NCBI GenBank assembly: GCA_900318825.1 | Contig: ONMB01000007.1 | Coordinates: 1 to 61,551 of the forward strand | Source: an uncultured Ruminococcus sp. | GTDB taxonomy: Bacteria; Bacillota; Clostridia; Oscillospirales; Ruminococcaceae | DNA length: 61,551 nucleotides | Reading direction: 5' to 3' | Part shown: positions 1 through 8,154 of the stretch, piece by piece | Layout: each line of letters begins with the position of its first letter | Position numbering within the stretch: position 1 is the first letter of the stretch | The notes under the pieces: model-generated | The model's database searches: none | The model's input: only the letters and a program-made list of their open reading frames with translations | Told to the model about the DNA's origin: nothing | Translations under genes and position numbers: made by a program

Positions 1-18
1 GCGTTCGACAGTAATGTT

Positions 19-47
19 ATTATATCACTTTGCCTCCCCTTTGTCAA
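19..47 (-). promoter_or_regulatory. sigma-A promoter reading out of the left edge
   Basis: On the minus strand TTGACA (42-47) and TATAAT (19-24) are separated by exactly 17 bp, with an extended -10 TGA. It points leftward, so its gene lies outside the window. No terminator for the transglutaminase-like gene is visible between 48 and 83. Confidence 0.85.
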
Positions 48-83
48 CTAAAAGAATTGCTGGGGATTTTTCCCTTTTTTGTG

Positions 84-1199
84 TTATTTGTACAGAAGCA
101 GCGTGATGCAGAGTTCTTTCTCGTTATCCCGCACCTGCATACTCATCGGTCCGTCACCATCATCAGCGGCGTCGATCAGTACCTCAAATATATAGCTGTT
201 GTCGATATAGTCCCTCTTGAAATCCCTGTAAACCTTGATATTTGCGAATTTTATCTCTATCTCCGGCGCTTTCTGAGCAGCAGCTCTGCGGACGATCTCC
301 TCAGCTTTTTCAACTGTATCCGCAAGGATATCATTCCTTTTGTAGTAAGCATTGCTCGCACCCTTACATTCAAAGCTCTTGAAATACGAGTCATCAGCCG
401 TATGCGTGGCGCCAAAACTCTCATCATTGCAGAGAAAATACTCCCTGCGCGTGTCGCCGGCGATGTCCGAATCGTCCCATGTGACGTCCATATTGTACCA
501 CTCATCGCCGATCATGACCTGATTCCACGCGTGATTTTCGCCTGTATCAGTAGTTCCGGTCACAAGAACACAGCGAAGTCCACATTCAGTCGCTATCAGG
601 TTGAACGCCTTCGCGTAGCCCTCGCAGTTCGCCTCGCCTTCGACAAGGCAGCCGTAAGCCGTCGAGGTGTAGAGTTCGTCCTCACCAGTCACATACTTGC
701 AGCGATTGACTATGCTGTCATGTATCCTCATCGCCTTGTTATAGTCGTCATTTGCTCCAGACGCACGGCTTATCACAGCCGATTTCACCGAATTGAAGCT
801 CCTGATCTTCTCATCGTAAACGCTCTTGTCCTCTCTGTACGCTATCCGCGCTTCCCGGAGCTTACGCGCCGTATAATATGTGGAGTCGATATAGAAGAAA
901 TCCCCTTCCTGCTTTTCGACGAGACAGTAGAGCTTGGTATAAGTCTCACCGTCGATCTCATAAGGGAGCTGTATCTTGTCCTCTCTGTTGCGAATTCCCG
1001 CCCATAGAGCATGGTACACCGCCTTTTCCTTATCGTTCAGCTGCGAATAAGCCGGACGGCACTGTTCTTCCTCCGCTGAAAAATACTCCGGCTTTGGGTA
1101 TTTATGAAGAATTCCCACTTCGCGGACGAACTTTGTCCCAACTATAAGAAACATCATGCATACCGAAACAAACAGTATTATTGTAAACTTCTTCGACAA
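84..1199 (-). CDS. membrane-anchored transglutaminase-like domain protein
   Basis: A 371-residue protein with one N-terminal membrane segment (about residues 5-22) followed by an exported region. The transglutaminase/cysteine-protease-like fold is indicated by a triad in the right order: Cys in EANCEGYAKAFN (about 192), His in NHAWNQV (about 223) and Asp in MDVTWDD (about 238). The stretch before the Cys is helical and charged. The start is taken as TTG at 1199 because GGAGGT lies 7 nt upstream; an upstream GTG at 1208 would overlap that ribosome binding site. It follows the NYN-LOTUS gene by about 27 nt and may be cotranscribed with it. Substrate unknown: Clostridial homologues are usually called transglutaminase superfamily proteins and could act on cell-wall or surface peptides. 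Family call is firm, function is not. Confidence 0.82.
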   Translation of the reverse strand: MSKKFTIILFVSVCMMFLIVGTKFVREVGILHKYPKPEYFSAEEEQCRPAYSQLNDKEKAVYHALWAGIRNREDKIQLPYEIDGETYTKLYCLVEKQEGDFFYIDSTYYTARKLREARIAYREDKSVYDEKIRSFNSVKSAVISRASGANDDYNKAMRIHDSIVNRCKYVTGEDELYTSTAYGCLVEGEANCEGYAKAFNLIATECGLRCVLVTGTTDTGENHAWNQVMIGDEWYNMDVTWDDSDIAGDTRREYFLCNDESFGATHTADDSYFKSFECKGASNAYYKRNDILADTVEKAEEIVRRAAAQKAPEIEIKFANIKVYRDFKRDYIDNSYIFEVLIDAADDGDGPMSMQVRDNEKELCITLLLYK

Positions 1200-1226
1200 A
1201 GCGCCCACCTCCGTCTGAGCCGGCAG

Positions 1227-2141
1227 TTATTCCTCCACCATCATGACCGTATTGTTTCTTATCCTGAAATCAGGGAGATTTTCCACAAAGCGGCTGAATT
1301 TTGAATAGCCGTAGGTCTTGACATCAAAATCCGGTATCTTCGTGCAGAGCTGCTTCTTGAGCTCGCCCAGATTGTAGCCTTTTGTACCGTTGCTGCGGAC
1401 GATAGCCTCAAGAACGTTCTCGACCTTCGCAAGATCAGTCTTTGCAGACTTCTGCGAAACGAGTATGCTGCTGCCGACCTGTCTGAAACTCAGGCAGTCG
1501 AAATCCTTGAGAAACTGCGAGAACTTTGAATAGCCGTAATTTCTCACGTCAAAATCAGGGTAACGTCCCTGGAGACGGCTGCCGAGCTCGCCGATATTTA
1601 TCTCCTCCTGGAGGTTGGCATTCTCGGTGATTATGCGGATTATAGCGGACTCGAGAGTCTTCATTGCGACCTTGTCCGCAACAGCTCCCTCAGCAGTTTC
1701 CTCCTCGGCGAGGACCTCGAGGTACTTGAAAGCATTGCAGGCAGTGCTGAACGGCTTAGGAGTTTTCTTCTCGCCCATTCCGATGACGTGCATACCGGAC
1801 TCCCTGAGACGTATTGCAAGGCGTGTGAAATCGCTGTCACTCGAAACGATACAGAAGCCGTCCACATTATGAGAGTAGAGGATATCCATAGCGTCGATTA
1901 TCATAGCGGAGTCCGTCGCATTCTTGCCGGAGGTATAGCTGTACTGCTGCACCGGAGTTATAGCGTTATCGAGTGCCATATTCTTCCAGCCGGCGAGGTT
2001 TGGACGAGTCCAGTCGCCGTAGACTCTTTTATATGTGACGACTCCGTAATTTGAGAGCTCGTCGAGTATATTCTTTGTATACTTTGCCGCGACGTTATCG
2101 GCGTCGATAAGCACGGCGTATCTCATTCCGTTTTCCATCAT
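1227..2141 (-). CDS. NYN domain protein with two OST-HTH/LOTUS domains
   Basis: 304 residues. Residues 1-150 are a NYN (PIN-like) nuclease domain: the acidic positions expected for metal binding are seen in LIDADN (about 12-17), NATDSAMIIDAMD and IVSSDSDFTRL. Two C-terminal repeats (about 160-230 and 240-304) each carry the OST-HTH/LOTUS pattern ending in YGYSKFSQFL and YGYSKFSRFV, where the family binds RNA (G-quadruplex-rich RNA in studied cases). This NYN plus tandem LOTUS layout is known from bacterial proteins related to eukaryotic Limkain-b1/MARF1; the bacterial RNA targets are not established. ATG-ATG start behind GGAG. The gene lies just downstream of the tRNA operon terminator, and no clean promoter was found in the 70 nt between. 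Likely an endoribonuclease or RNA-binding factor. Confidence 0.9.
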   Translation of the reverse strand: MMENGMRYAVLIDADNVAAKYTKNILDELSNYGVVTYKRVYGDWTRPNLAGWKNMALDNAITPVQQYSYTSGKNATDSAMIIDAMDILYSHNVDGFCIVSSDSDFTRLAIRLRESGMHVIGMGEKKTPKPFSTACNAFKYLEVLAEEETAEGAVADKVAMKTLESAIIRIITENANLQEEINIGELGSRLQGRYPDFDVRNYGYSKFSQFLKDFDCLSFRQVGSSILVSQKSAKTDLAKVENVLEAIVRSNGTKGYNLGELKKQLCTKIPDFDVKTYGYSKFSRFVENLPDFRIRNNTVMMVEE

Positions 2142-2205
2142 TTAAACTCCGTTCTGGTCGTGACCTTTCAGCTGCCGCGCACCGGCAGACTATCTTCCGG
2201 ATATA

Positions 2206-2237
2206 ATAAAAAATCCCGAAACTATTGCTTCGGGATT
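2206..2237 (-). terminator. intrinsic terminator of the tRNA operon
   Basis: Minus-strand hairpin with 9-bp arms AATCCCGAA/TTCGGGATT (2212-2220 and 2229-2237) followed by a T6 run, placed 31 nt after the tRNA-Gly CCA end. Confidence 0.85.
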
Positions 2238-2267
2238 GTATCATACCGAGGTTATACCCCGATACTA

Positions 2268-2343
2268 TGGAGCGGATTACGAGGCTCGAACTCGCTACCT
2301 CCACCTTGGCAAGGTGGCGCTCTACCAGATGAGCTAAATCCGC
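2268..2343 (-). tRNA. tRNA-Gly (GCC)
   Basis: A 76-nt cloverleaf read on the minus strand: acceptor GCGGATT pairs with AATCCGC, the anticodon loop contains GCC, the T arm contains GTTCGAGCC, and the CCA end is encoded. It is the last gene of the four-tRNA operon. Confidence 0.96.
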
Positions 2344-2373
2344 ATTTTATATAGAACGCTCACACGTTCTATA

Positions 2374-2449
2374 TGGTGCTTCCGGTCGGAATCGAACCAA
2401 CGACACGGGGATTTTCAGTCCCCTGCTCTACCGACTGAGCTACAGAAGC
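2374..2449 (-). tRNA. tRNA-Phe (GAA)
   Basis: A 76-nt cloverleaf with acceptor GCTTCTG/CGGAAGC, anticodon stem GGGGA/TCCCC around CTGAAAA (anticodon GAA), and an encoded CCA. It is the third gene of the operon. Confidence 0.96.
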
Positions 2450-2455
2450 ATAGGG

Positions 2456-2532
2456 TGGCGACCCCGAACAGACTCGAACTGTCGACCTCCTGCGTGACAG
2501 GCAGGCGTTCTAACCAACTGAACTACGAGGCC
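2456..2532 (-). tRNA. tRNA-Asp (GTC)
   Basis: A 77-nt cloverleaf with acceptor GGCCTCG/CGGGGTC (two G-U pairs), anticodon arm CCTGCCTGTCACGCAGG (anticodon GTC), and an encoded CCA. It is the second gene of the operon. Confidence 0.96.
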
Positions 2533-2535
2533 GTG

Positions 2536-2611
2536 TGGTGGGGACTACAGGGCTCGAACCTGTGACCCTCTGCTTGTAAGGCAGATGCTCTCCCAGCTGA
2601 GCTAAACCCCC
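2536..2611 (-). tRNA. tRNA-Val (TAC)
   Basis: A 76-nt cloverleaf with acceptor GGGGGTT/AGTCCCC, anticodon arm TCTGCCTTACAAGCAGA (anticodon TAC), and an encoded CCA. It is the first gene of the operon, about 45 nt from the promoter -10 element. Confidence 0.96.
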
Positions 2612-2655
2612 ACAGCGTTTTCATCAGAAGCGTTTGTGCCCTGACGACGATAATA

Positions 2656-2684
2656 ATTATATCACGACTTTCAGGATTTGTCAA
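2656..2684 (-). promoter_or_regulatory. tRNA operon promoter
   Basis: TTGACA (2679-2684), 17-bp spacer, TATAAT (2656-2661), extended -10 TGA. This is a full-consensus stable-RNA promoter. Directly upstream of the -35 (2686-2730) lie alternating T6/A7 tracts that could act as an UP element. Confidence 0.93.
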
Positions 2685-2798
2685 GCGTTTTTTGAAAAAA
2701 ATTTCAGATTTTTTCAAAAAATTTCAAAGCGGCTATTTTACGTCGTTTCTGATAGTCGCCGGGCACCGCAGAGCAGTGCCCTTGCAGACATTTTTCGA

Positions 2799-4835
2799 TC
2801 AGCCGACTATTTCTCTGTTGAACAGTCTCATCGTGTCCATTTTCAGAGTGTGGTTCTGCGGAGCGTTCAGAGCCGGATCAGCAGCAAGTATCTCCCGGGC
2901 GCAGTTCTGAGCCTGGTTCATCAGTTCCATATTGCAGGCTATATCCGCGATCTTCAGGGGCGGCAGACCGTGCTGCGCGTTGCCGAAGAAGTCTCCCGGT
3001 CCGCGCATTTTCAGATCCTCCTCCGAGATCCTGAAACCGTCCGTCGTCGAGGACATTACCTTCATTCGCTTCACGCATTCGTCCGAGGTGTTGTCGGTTA
3101 TGAGAATGCAGGTACTATCGAATTGTCCTCTGCCGACTCTTCCGCGCAGCTGGTGGAGCTGTGAAAGTCCGAAGCGCTCGGCGTTCTCGATGACCATGAC
3201 CGCCGCGTTCGGAACATCGACTCCGACCTCAACGACCGTAGTGCATATGAGGACCTGTATCTCGCCGCTGCGGAATTTCTTCATTGTCCTGTCCTTTTCC
3301 GCCGCGCTCATCTTACCATGCAGAAGTGCCGTAGAATAGCCATTCAGACTGCCGTTTGCAGCGTCCTCCGCATAGGTCTTGACGGCAAAAAGCTCGCTCT
3401 CGCTCTCCTCTATCATAGGGCACACGACATAAGCCTGCCTGCCCTCATCAAGGCGTTTGCGCACGAAGCCGAACGCACGGCTGCGGAGTTTGCCAGTGAC
3501 AGCATAGGTCTCGATTGGCTTTCTGCCTTTGGGGAGCTGAGTTATCGCCGATATATCGAGGTCTCCGTAGATTATCAGAGCGAGGGTACGCGGTATCGGA
3601 GTAGCAGACATTACGAGCTTGTGCGGTGAACCGCCCTTCTCGGCAAGTGCTGCTCTCTGTGCAACACCGAAGCGGTGCTGCTCGTCGGTGATGACCAACC
3701 CGAGCGCTTTATACTCAACGTCCTTCTGGATTATCGCGTGTGTTCCGACTATAACGTTTATTTCGCCGGCAGCTATCTGCTCGCGGACGGACGCTTTCTT
3801 CTTCGCAGTCATAGAACCGGTCAGTAAGCAGACCTTAACGCCGAGCGGCTCAAGAAAACCGGAAAGCGTCTGAAAATGCTGGTTTGCGAGTATTTCAGTG
3901 GGTGCCATAAGCGCTGACTGCAAGCCGTTTTTTGCTGCAAAATAGCAAGCCGCAGCTGCAACAGCGGTCTTTCCGCTGCCGACGTCACCCTGCAAAAGGC
4001 GGTTCATCGGGACATCGCGGCAGAGGTCAGCAACTATCTCGCTGACAGCCTTTGACTGGTCGCCGGTCAGCTCAAAAGGCAGGCTGTCAATGTACTCAGC
4101 CACGCTGACCGAGCTGTCCATTTTGTAGGCAGTACTCTTGCGGCTGCGTGTTTTCATCATCGCCATACCGAGCTGGAGTTTGAGCAGCTCGTCGAAAGCA
4201 AGCCTTCTGCGGGCAGTCTCAGCAGCCGCATCGCTCTCCGGGAAGTGTATATTCTCCAGAGCCCACGGCAGCGGACAAAGGTCGTATTTACGCATTATAT
4301 CCGCCGGCAGAGTCTCGAACGGACGCTCCTTCATAAGACCGAGAGCCTGACGCATATTCGTCCTGACCATATTCACGGAAAGCCCCTGTGTCAGGTGATA
4401 GACCGGCTGTATCAGCACTCTCTCGTCCGCGCTGATGAACACGGGAGCACTTATCTCCTTGCGGAGGAAGTTTCCGCTGATCTTGCCGTACATATAATAG
4501 GTGCAGTTCTCCTTGAGCGCCTGAAAGCCGTAGACATTATTATATATGACTATGAGGATATCGTCAGTACCGTCGGTAGCGGCAGCCTTGCAGATAACGA
4601 GTCCGCCGCGTATACGCTGAGGAGGCATTTTGCGGAATATAGTCAGCTTCAGGACGTTATACTCCCCTATGGCAGCCTGCTGTACCGGCACATATGCGCG
4701 GAAATCAAGATAGGCTCTCGGGACGTGGTATATCAGCTCATAGGGCGAATTTATGCCGAGCTTGCGGTATTTTTCGCCGCGAGCCTTTCCGACGCCTTTA
4801 AGGTATTCAATTTCGCTGAACAGGTCAGTCGCCAT
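2799..4835 (-). CDS. recG: ATP-dependent DNA helicase RecG
   Basis: 678 residues, the usual RecG length. RecG remodels stalled replication forks and Holliday junctions. The N-terminal third is the wedge/OB region, and the helicase core is clear: Walker A GDVGSGKTAVAAAA, DEQHRFGVAQR (DEQH box), [12 protein letters not shown] (motif III) and the [12 protein letters not shown] motif VI, followed by the RecG-type C-terminus. The start is set at the ATG at 4835 (MATDLFSEIEYLKGVG) because AGGAGGAG lies just upstream; a longer frame to 4889 would run through the khpA terminator. A terminator separates it from khpA and no promoter was recognised, so expression may rely on read-through. Confidence 0.97.
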   Translation of the reverse strand: MATDLFSEIEYLKGVGKARGEKYRKLGINSPYELIYHVPRAYLDFRAYVPVQQAAIGEYNVLKLTIFRKMPPQRIRGGLVICKAAATDGTDDILIVIYNNVYGFQALKENCTYYMYGKISGNFLRKEISAPVFISADERVLIQPVYHLTQGLSVNMVRTNMRQALGLMKERPFETLPADIMRKYDLCPLPWALENIHFPESDAAAETARRRLAFDELLKLQLGMAMMKTRSRKSTAYKMDSSVSVAEYIDSLPFELTGDQSKAVSEIVADLCRDVPMNRLLQGDVGSGKTAVAAAACYFAAKNGLQSALMAPTEILANQHFQTLSGFLEPLGVKVCLLTGSMTAKKKASVREQIAAGEINVIVGTHAIIQKDVEYKALGLVITDEQHRFGVAQRAALAEKGGSPHKLVMSATPIPRTLALIIYGDLDISAITQLPKGRKPIETYAVTGKLRSRAFGFVRKRLDEGRQAYVVCPMIEESESELFAVKTYAEDAANGSLNGYSTALLHGKMSAAEKDRTMKKFRSGEIQVLICTTVVEVGVDVPNAAVMVIENAERFGLSQLHQLRGRVGRGQFDSTCILITDNTSDECVKRMKVMSSTTDGFRISEEDLKMRGPGDFFGNAQHGLPPLKIADIACNMELMNQAQNCAREILAADPALNAPQNHTLKMDTMRLFNREIVG

Positions 4836-4852
4836 AGCGCTCCTCCTCTCTA

Positions 4853-4884
4853 AAAAATCAACTCCCATTGAAACCAACGGGAGT
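4853..4884 (-). terminator. terminator after khpA
   Basis: Minus-strand ACTCCCGTTGG...AATGGGAGT hairpin (4861-4884) followed by TGATTTTTT. It lies between the khpA stop (4891) and the recG start (4835) and ends the ylxM-ffh-rpsP-khpA unit. Confidence 0.8.
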
Positions 4885-4890
4885 CGCATA

Positions 4891-5124
4891 TTATTCGATA
4901 GTAACAGAGACCTTGAGGTCCTTCTTAGCAGCGCCGGCGCGCATGATAGTACGGAGCGCCTTGGCGATCCTGCCCTGCTTGCCGATAACTCTGCCCATAT
5001 CGTCGGGAGCTACTGTGAGGTGGAAAACGATAACTCCTTCCTCATCAGGCTCGTCCTCTGTTATTTTAATCGCTGTCTTATCTTCAACAAGACCGGCTGC
5101 GATAGCATAAAGTAAATCTTTCAT
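4891..5124 (-). CDS. khpA: KH-domain RNA-binding protein KhpA (YlqC type)
   Basis: 77 residues, a single KH domain with the GxxG loop GKQG (DMGRVIGKQGRIAKALRTI, about residues 42-60). KhpA proteins bind RNA and pair with KhpB/EloR/Jag to tune cell elongation and small-RNA stability in Firmicutes. It starts behind GGAGGTTTAAA. It lies 72 nt after rpsP, its standard neighbour; the usual next genes rimM and trmD are absent here and recG follows a terminator instead. Confidence 0.95.
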   Translation of the reverse strand: MKDLLYAIAAGLVEDKTAIKITEDEPDEEGVIVFHLTVAPDDMGRVIGKQGRIAKALRTIMRAGAAKKDLKVSVTIE

Positions 5125-5196
5125 TTTAAACCTCCAAACAGCTCGGAACAGAGGCAGGGTACATTAAAGCCCCTCCTCTTCCGTAAAAAGCTGTGA

Positions 5197-5439
5197 TCAA
5201 AGAACTCCCTGCTTCTTGAGGAGCTCCTTAACAGTGTCAGTAGGCTGAGCGCCCTTTGCCATCCAGTCCTTAGCCTTATCAGCGTCGATCTTTACAACAG
5301 AAGGCTCCTTAGTGGGATCGTAATAACCGATCTCCTCAACGAATCTTCCGTCTCTGGGGTATCTGGAATCAGCAACAACTACACGATAGAAAGGAGCCTT
5401 CTTAGCGCCCATTCTTCTGAGTCTGATCTTTACTGCCAT
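5197..5439 (-). CDS. rpsP: 30S ribosomal protein S16
   Basis: 80 residues with the S16 signature [20 protein letters not shown] and [20 protein letters not shown]. It is an assembly and structural protein of the 30S body. Strong GGAGGTG ribosome binding site. It belongs to the ylxM-ffh-rpsP-khpA cluster, but a small membrane-protein gene sits between it and ffh. Confidence 0.98.
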   Translation of the reverse strand: MAVKIRLRRMGAKKAPFYRVVVADSRYPRDGRFVEEIGYYDPTKEPSVVKIDADKAKDWMAKGAQPTDTVKELLKKQGVL

Positions 5440-5497
5440 TTGTATTCACCTCCGTAAAAAAAGTAATATATTCAAGCGGCGGGAGACCGCATTGAAA

Positions 5498-5755
5498 TCA
5501 AAACATATCAAAACTTATAAGTGCATCTAAAACGTAGGAAAAAGCAAAGAGTATAACACCAAACAGCATAACTGCCAATAACTTCACCATTATACTATAC
5601 TGTTTCCGTTTTTCTTCCGGCAATCTGATTATAACAATTATACAGACGCCGATGATAGCCAGTGCCAGATAGCAGATCGCATCGCCGATCTTAGTCTGAT
5701 GATGATATGAATTGCGATATCTCAAGGCTGACACACCATAAAACACTCTTTCCAT
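5498..5755 (-). CDS. small two-TM membrane protein, unrecognised
   Basis: 85 residues with two hydrophobic segments (about 25-43 and 56-80) joined by a basic loop PEEKRKQ, so it should be an integral membrane protein with a cytoplasmic or external hairpin. I do not recognise the family. It starts about 10 nt after the ffh stop and lies 58 nt before rpsP, so it should be cotranscribed with both. No strong Shine-Dalgarno precedes the ATG, which could mean coupling to ffh translation. The hydrophobic pattern supports a real protein, but the interruption of ffh-rpsP is unusual. Confidence 0.6.
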   Translation of the reverse strand: MERVFYGVSALRYRNSYHHQTKIGDAICYLALAIIGVCIIVIIRLPEEKRKQYSIMVKLLAVMLFGVILFAFSYVLDALISFDMF

Positions 5756-5764
5756 AGTATCAGA

Positions 5765-7147
5765 TTATATCGGCAGATTTCCGCCGCCCTTGCCGGTCAT
5801 CTTGTCGAAGTTCATTCCGGCGAGGTTCTTTCTTGCCTTTCTGAGGGACATCTTGCCGTTTTTGCCGGTGAATTTCTTCATCATAGTCTGCATCTGGTCA
5901 AACTGCTTGAGCAGACGGTTCACGTCCTCAACTCTTGTACCCGAGCCGTTAGCGATACGCTTTTTGCGTGACGGGTTGATGATAGAGGGCTTTTCGCGCT
6001 CAGCCTTGGTCATCGAGGTTATGATAGCCTCAACTCTGCCGAGCTGACTTTCGTCTATATCAGCGTCCTTGATCTTATCTCCGACGCCGGGAAGCATACC
6101 GATTATCGACTTCATCGAGCCGAGCTTCTTGATCTGCTTCATTTGATCGAGGAGGTCGTCCATATCGAACTTGTTCTCCTTGAACTTCTTGGTGAGTCTT
6201 TCAGCCTCTTTCTGGCTCATAACGCTCTCAGCCTTCTCAATGAGGGTAAGAACGTCGCCCATTCCGAGAATTCTGGAAGCCATACGCTCGGGGTGGAACT
6301 GCTCGAAATCGTCGAGCTTTTCGCCCATACCAACGAACTTGATAGGCTTACCTGTAACAGCGAGAACTGACAGTGCAGCACCGCCTCTTGTATCGGAGTC
6401 GAGCTTTGACATAAGAACGCTGGTGATGCCGATAGCGTCATCGAAGGCCTTGGCAACGTTTACGGCGTCCTGACCGGTCATAGCGTCAACAACGAGCATT
6501 ATCTCGTCGGGCTTGGTCTCCTCCTTGATGTTTACGAGCTCCTGCATAAGGTTCTCGTCGATGTGGAGACGTCCGGCTGTATCTATAATGAGTATGTCGT
6601 GGCCGTAGTCCTTAGCGTAGGCAAGGGCGTTCTTGGCGATCACAACGGGATCTGTCTGACCCATTTCAAAGACCTTTACGTCAGCCTTCTGACCGACTAC
6701 CTGGAGCTGATTGATAGCAGCAGGACGGTAGATATCGCAGGCAGCGAGCAGAGGACGGTGACCTTGCTTTTTCAGCAGCTTAGCGAGCTTTGCTGAATGA
6801 GTGGTCTTACCCGAACCCTGGAGGCCGCACATCATGATGACCGTGGGAGGCTTTGAAGCGAAATTTATGTGGGCATTGCTGTTGCCCATGAGGGAGCAGA
6901 GCTCCTCGTTAACGATTTTGATGACCTGCTGTGCAGGAGTAAGGCTTGCGAGAACCTCTTCTCCGACAGCCCTCTCTGTAACGCTTTTAACGAAATCCTT
7001 AACGACCTTATAGCTTACGTCAGCCTCGAGAAGTGCAAGGCGCACCTCACGCATAGCCTCTCTTACGTCGCTCTCGGAGAGTTTTCCTCTTGATTTGAGC
7101 TTTTTAAAGACGTTATTAAGTTTTTCGGAAAGACCTTCAAATGCCAT
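5765..7147 (-). CDS. ffh: signal recognition particle GTPase Ffh
   Basis: 460 residues. The order is an N domain (1-90), a G domain with P-loop GLQGSGKTTHSAKL (about 107), DTAGRLHIDENLM (G3) and SKLDSDTRGGAAL (G4/G5), then a Met-rich M domain (about 300-440: FKENKFDMDDLLDQM, GMLPGVGDKI, RKKRIANGSG) that binds SRP RNA and signal peptides. It delivers nascent membrane proteins to FtsY. Start ATG behind AAGGAGCGG. It follows ylxM by about 40 nt in the canonical ylxM-ffh pair. Confidence 0.98.
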   Translation of the reverse strand: MAFEGLSEKLNNVFKKLKSRGKLSESDVREAMREVRLALLEADVSYKVVKDFVKSVTERAVGEEVLASLTPAQQVIKIVNEELCSLMGNSNAHINFASKPPTVIMMCGLQGSGKTTHSAKLAKLLKKQGHRPLLAACDIYRPAAINQLQVVGQKADVKVFEMGQTDPVVIAKNALAYAKDYGHDILIIDTAGRLHIDENLMQELVNIKEETKPDEIMLVVDAMTGQDAVNVAKAFDDAIGITSVLMSKLDSDTRGGAALSVLAVTGKPIKFVGMGEKLDDFEQFHPERMASRILGMGDVLTLIEKAESVMSQKEAERLTKKFKENKFDMDDLLDQMKQIKKLGSMKSIIGMLPGVGDKIKDADIDESQLGRVEAIITSMTKAEREKPSIINPSRKKRIANGSGTRVEDVNRLLKQFDQMQTMMKKFTGKNGKMSLRKARKNLAGMNFDKMTGKGGGNLPI

Positions 7148-7186
7148 AAGACCGCTCCTTATCTGTATATTAGTAAAGCCGTGGTA

Positions 7187-7522
7187 TCACAGGAGGGAGC
7201 TTATCGCAGCGACTTCCTTCCTGATCCTTTGCCTCAGCTGTTCCTCGCCTATCCTACCGGTGGCAGCTTCGATACGGCTTATACAGCCGCGTATTTTTTC
7301 GAGCCTTTCGGCAAACCGCAGTTTTTCCTCATAGTTTTCGAGGATACTGCCGGTGCGCTTTACAAGGCTCATCACAGCCTGTCTGGTGATACCGAGCAGA
7401 CTGCCTATCTCCGCGAGGGAAAGATCCTCGCAGTAATAAAGCTCCATGACCTTGCGCTGATGCTCTGTAAGGAGATCGCCGTAGCAGTCGAGGAGCATAA
7501 CATATCTGAGTTCTTTAGCCAT
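7187..7522 (-). CDS. ylxM: YlxM/p13-like helix-turn-helix protein (UPF0122)
   Basis: 111 residues. The sigma-70 region-4-like HTH is visible in YYCEDLSLAEIGSLLGITRQAV (about 31-52), preceded by the family hallmark LLDCYGDLLTEHQRKVMELYY. YlxM proteins accompany ffh in Firmicutes and have been linked to modulating the SRP. First gene of the operon, about 45 nt from its promoter. Confidence 0.93.
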   Translation of the reverse strand: MAKELRYVMLLDCYGDLLTEHQRKVMELYYCEDLSLAEIGSLLGITRQAVMSLVKRTGSILENYEEKLRFAERLEKIRGCISRIEAATGRIGEEQLRQRIRKEVAAISSLL

Positions 7523-7565
7523 TTACCGCACCTCTTCAGGAGTGTAACCTAAAATCACTTTACAC

Positions 7566-7594
7566 ATTGTACCACATCTTTCCGGATTTGTCAA
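7566..7594 (-). promoter_or_regulatory. promoter of ylxM-ffh-rpsP-khpA
   Basis: Minus strand TTGACA (7589-7594), 17 bp, TACAAT (7566-7571), extended -10 TGG. The spacer AATCCGGAAAGATGTGG is nearly the same as that of the tRNA and rimP promoters. Confidence 0.9.
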
Positions 7595-7665
7595 GGGCTG
7601 CGGCAAAAAAATTTTCACTCATATCCCCCATAAGCTGACTGCGCGGCGTTTTTTCTAAAAAACTA

Positions 7666-7694
7666 TTGTAAATGACGGAGATGTGTGGTATAAT
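7666..7694 (+). promoter_or_regulatory. promoter of the gls24-fakA unit
   Basis: TTGTAA (7666-7671), 17 bp, TATAAT (7689-7694), extended -10 TGG. It is divergent from the ylxM promoter about 70 bp away. Confidence 0.88.
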
Positions 7695-7748
7695 AAGTGC
7701 GTACGCGCAGTTATACTGTGCAAATACATAATAAAGGAGTGTGCTGCT

Positions 7749-8108
7749 ATGGTCACAGTCGAAAACCACATCGGTAAGATATCCGTTTCCGGAAATTACC
7801 TGACTCAGCTCGTAAGACACACCGTCACAGGCTGCTTCGGAGTCGCTGACGTCTGCTGCGTGAATTCGTTCAGATCAGCTCTCTCAGCTATGACCTTCGG
7901 TAAGGCTTACAGCAAGCAGCGCGGAGTTGCTATCCGTACCGACAAGTCCGGCGGACTCGTTATTGACCTCCACATCAAGGTCACCTACGGAACAAATATA
8001 ACCGCCGCTGTAAACAGCATCATCCACAAGGTCAGCTTTACTGTCGAAGAAGCTGCCGGACTCACCGTCCGCAAGGTCAACGTGTATGTTGACGATATGA
8101 ATGCCTGA
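7749..8108 (+). CDS. Asp23/Gls24 family protein
   Basis: 119 residues with the Asp23/Gls24 (YloU) pattern: VENHIGKISVSGNYLTQLVRHTVTGCFGV at the N-terminus, then IDLHIKVTYGTNI and a C-terminal VRKVNVYVDDM. These small proteins are envelope-stress or membrane-associated and YloU lies beside yloV/fakA in many Firmicutes. The start is ATG 7749, 9 nt after AAAGGAGTG. It is separated by about 46 nt from fakA and likely cotranscribed. Confidence 0.93.
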   Translation: MVTVENHIGKISVSGNYLTQLVRHTVTGCFGVADVCCVNSFRSALSAMTFGKAYSKQRGVAIRTDKSGGLVIDLHIKVTYGTNITAAVNSIIHKVSFTVEEAAGLTVRKVNVYVDDMNA

Positions 8109-8154
8109 GATCAGCTCTATCTGCTGATAACTTATATAATTGGAGGACTTTACT

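Noticed and set aside
2760-2781. Hairpin GGGCACTGC/GCGGTGCCC as a recG terminator
   Set aside because: Stem is good but no T run follows on the minus strand, so termination is unsupported.
7786-7795. TTTCCGGAAA palindrome
   Set aside because: Lies within the Gls24-like coding sequence away from a promoter, so it is not counted as an operator.
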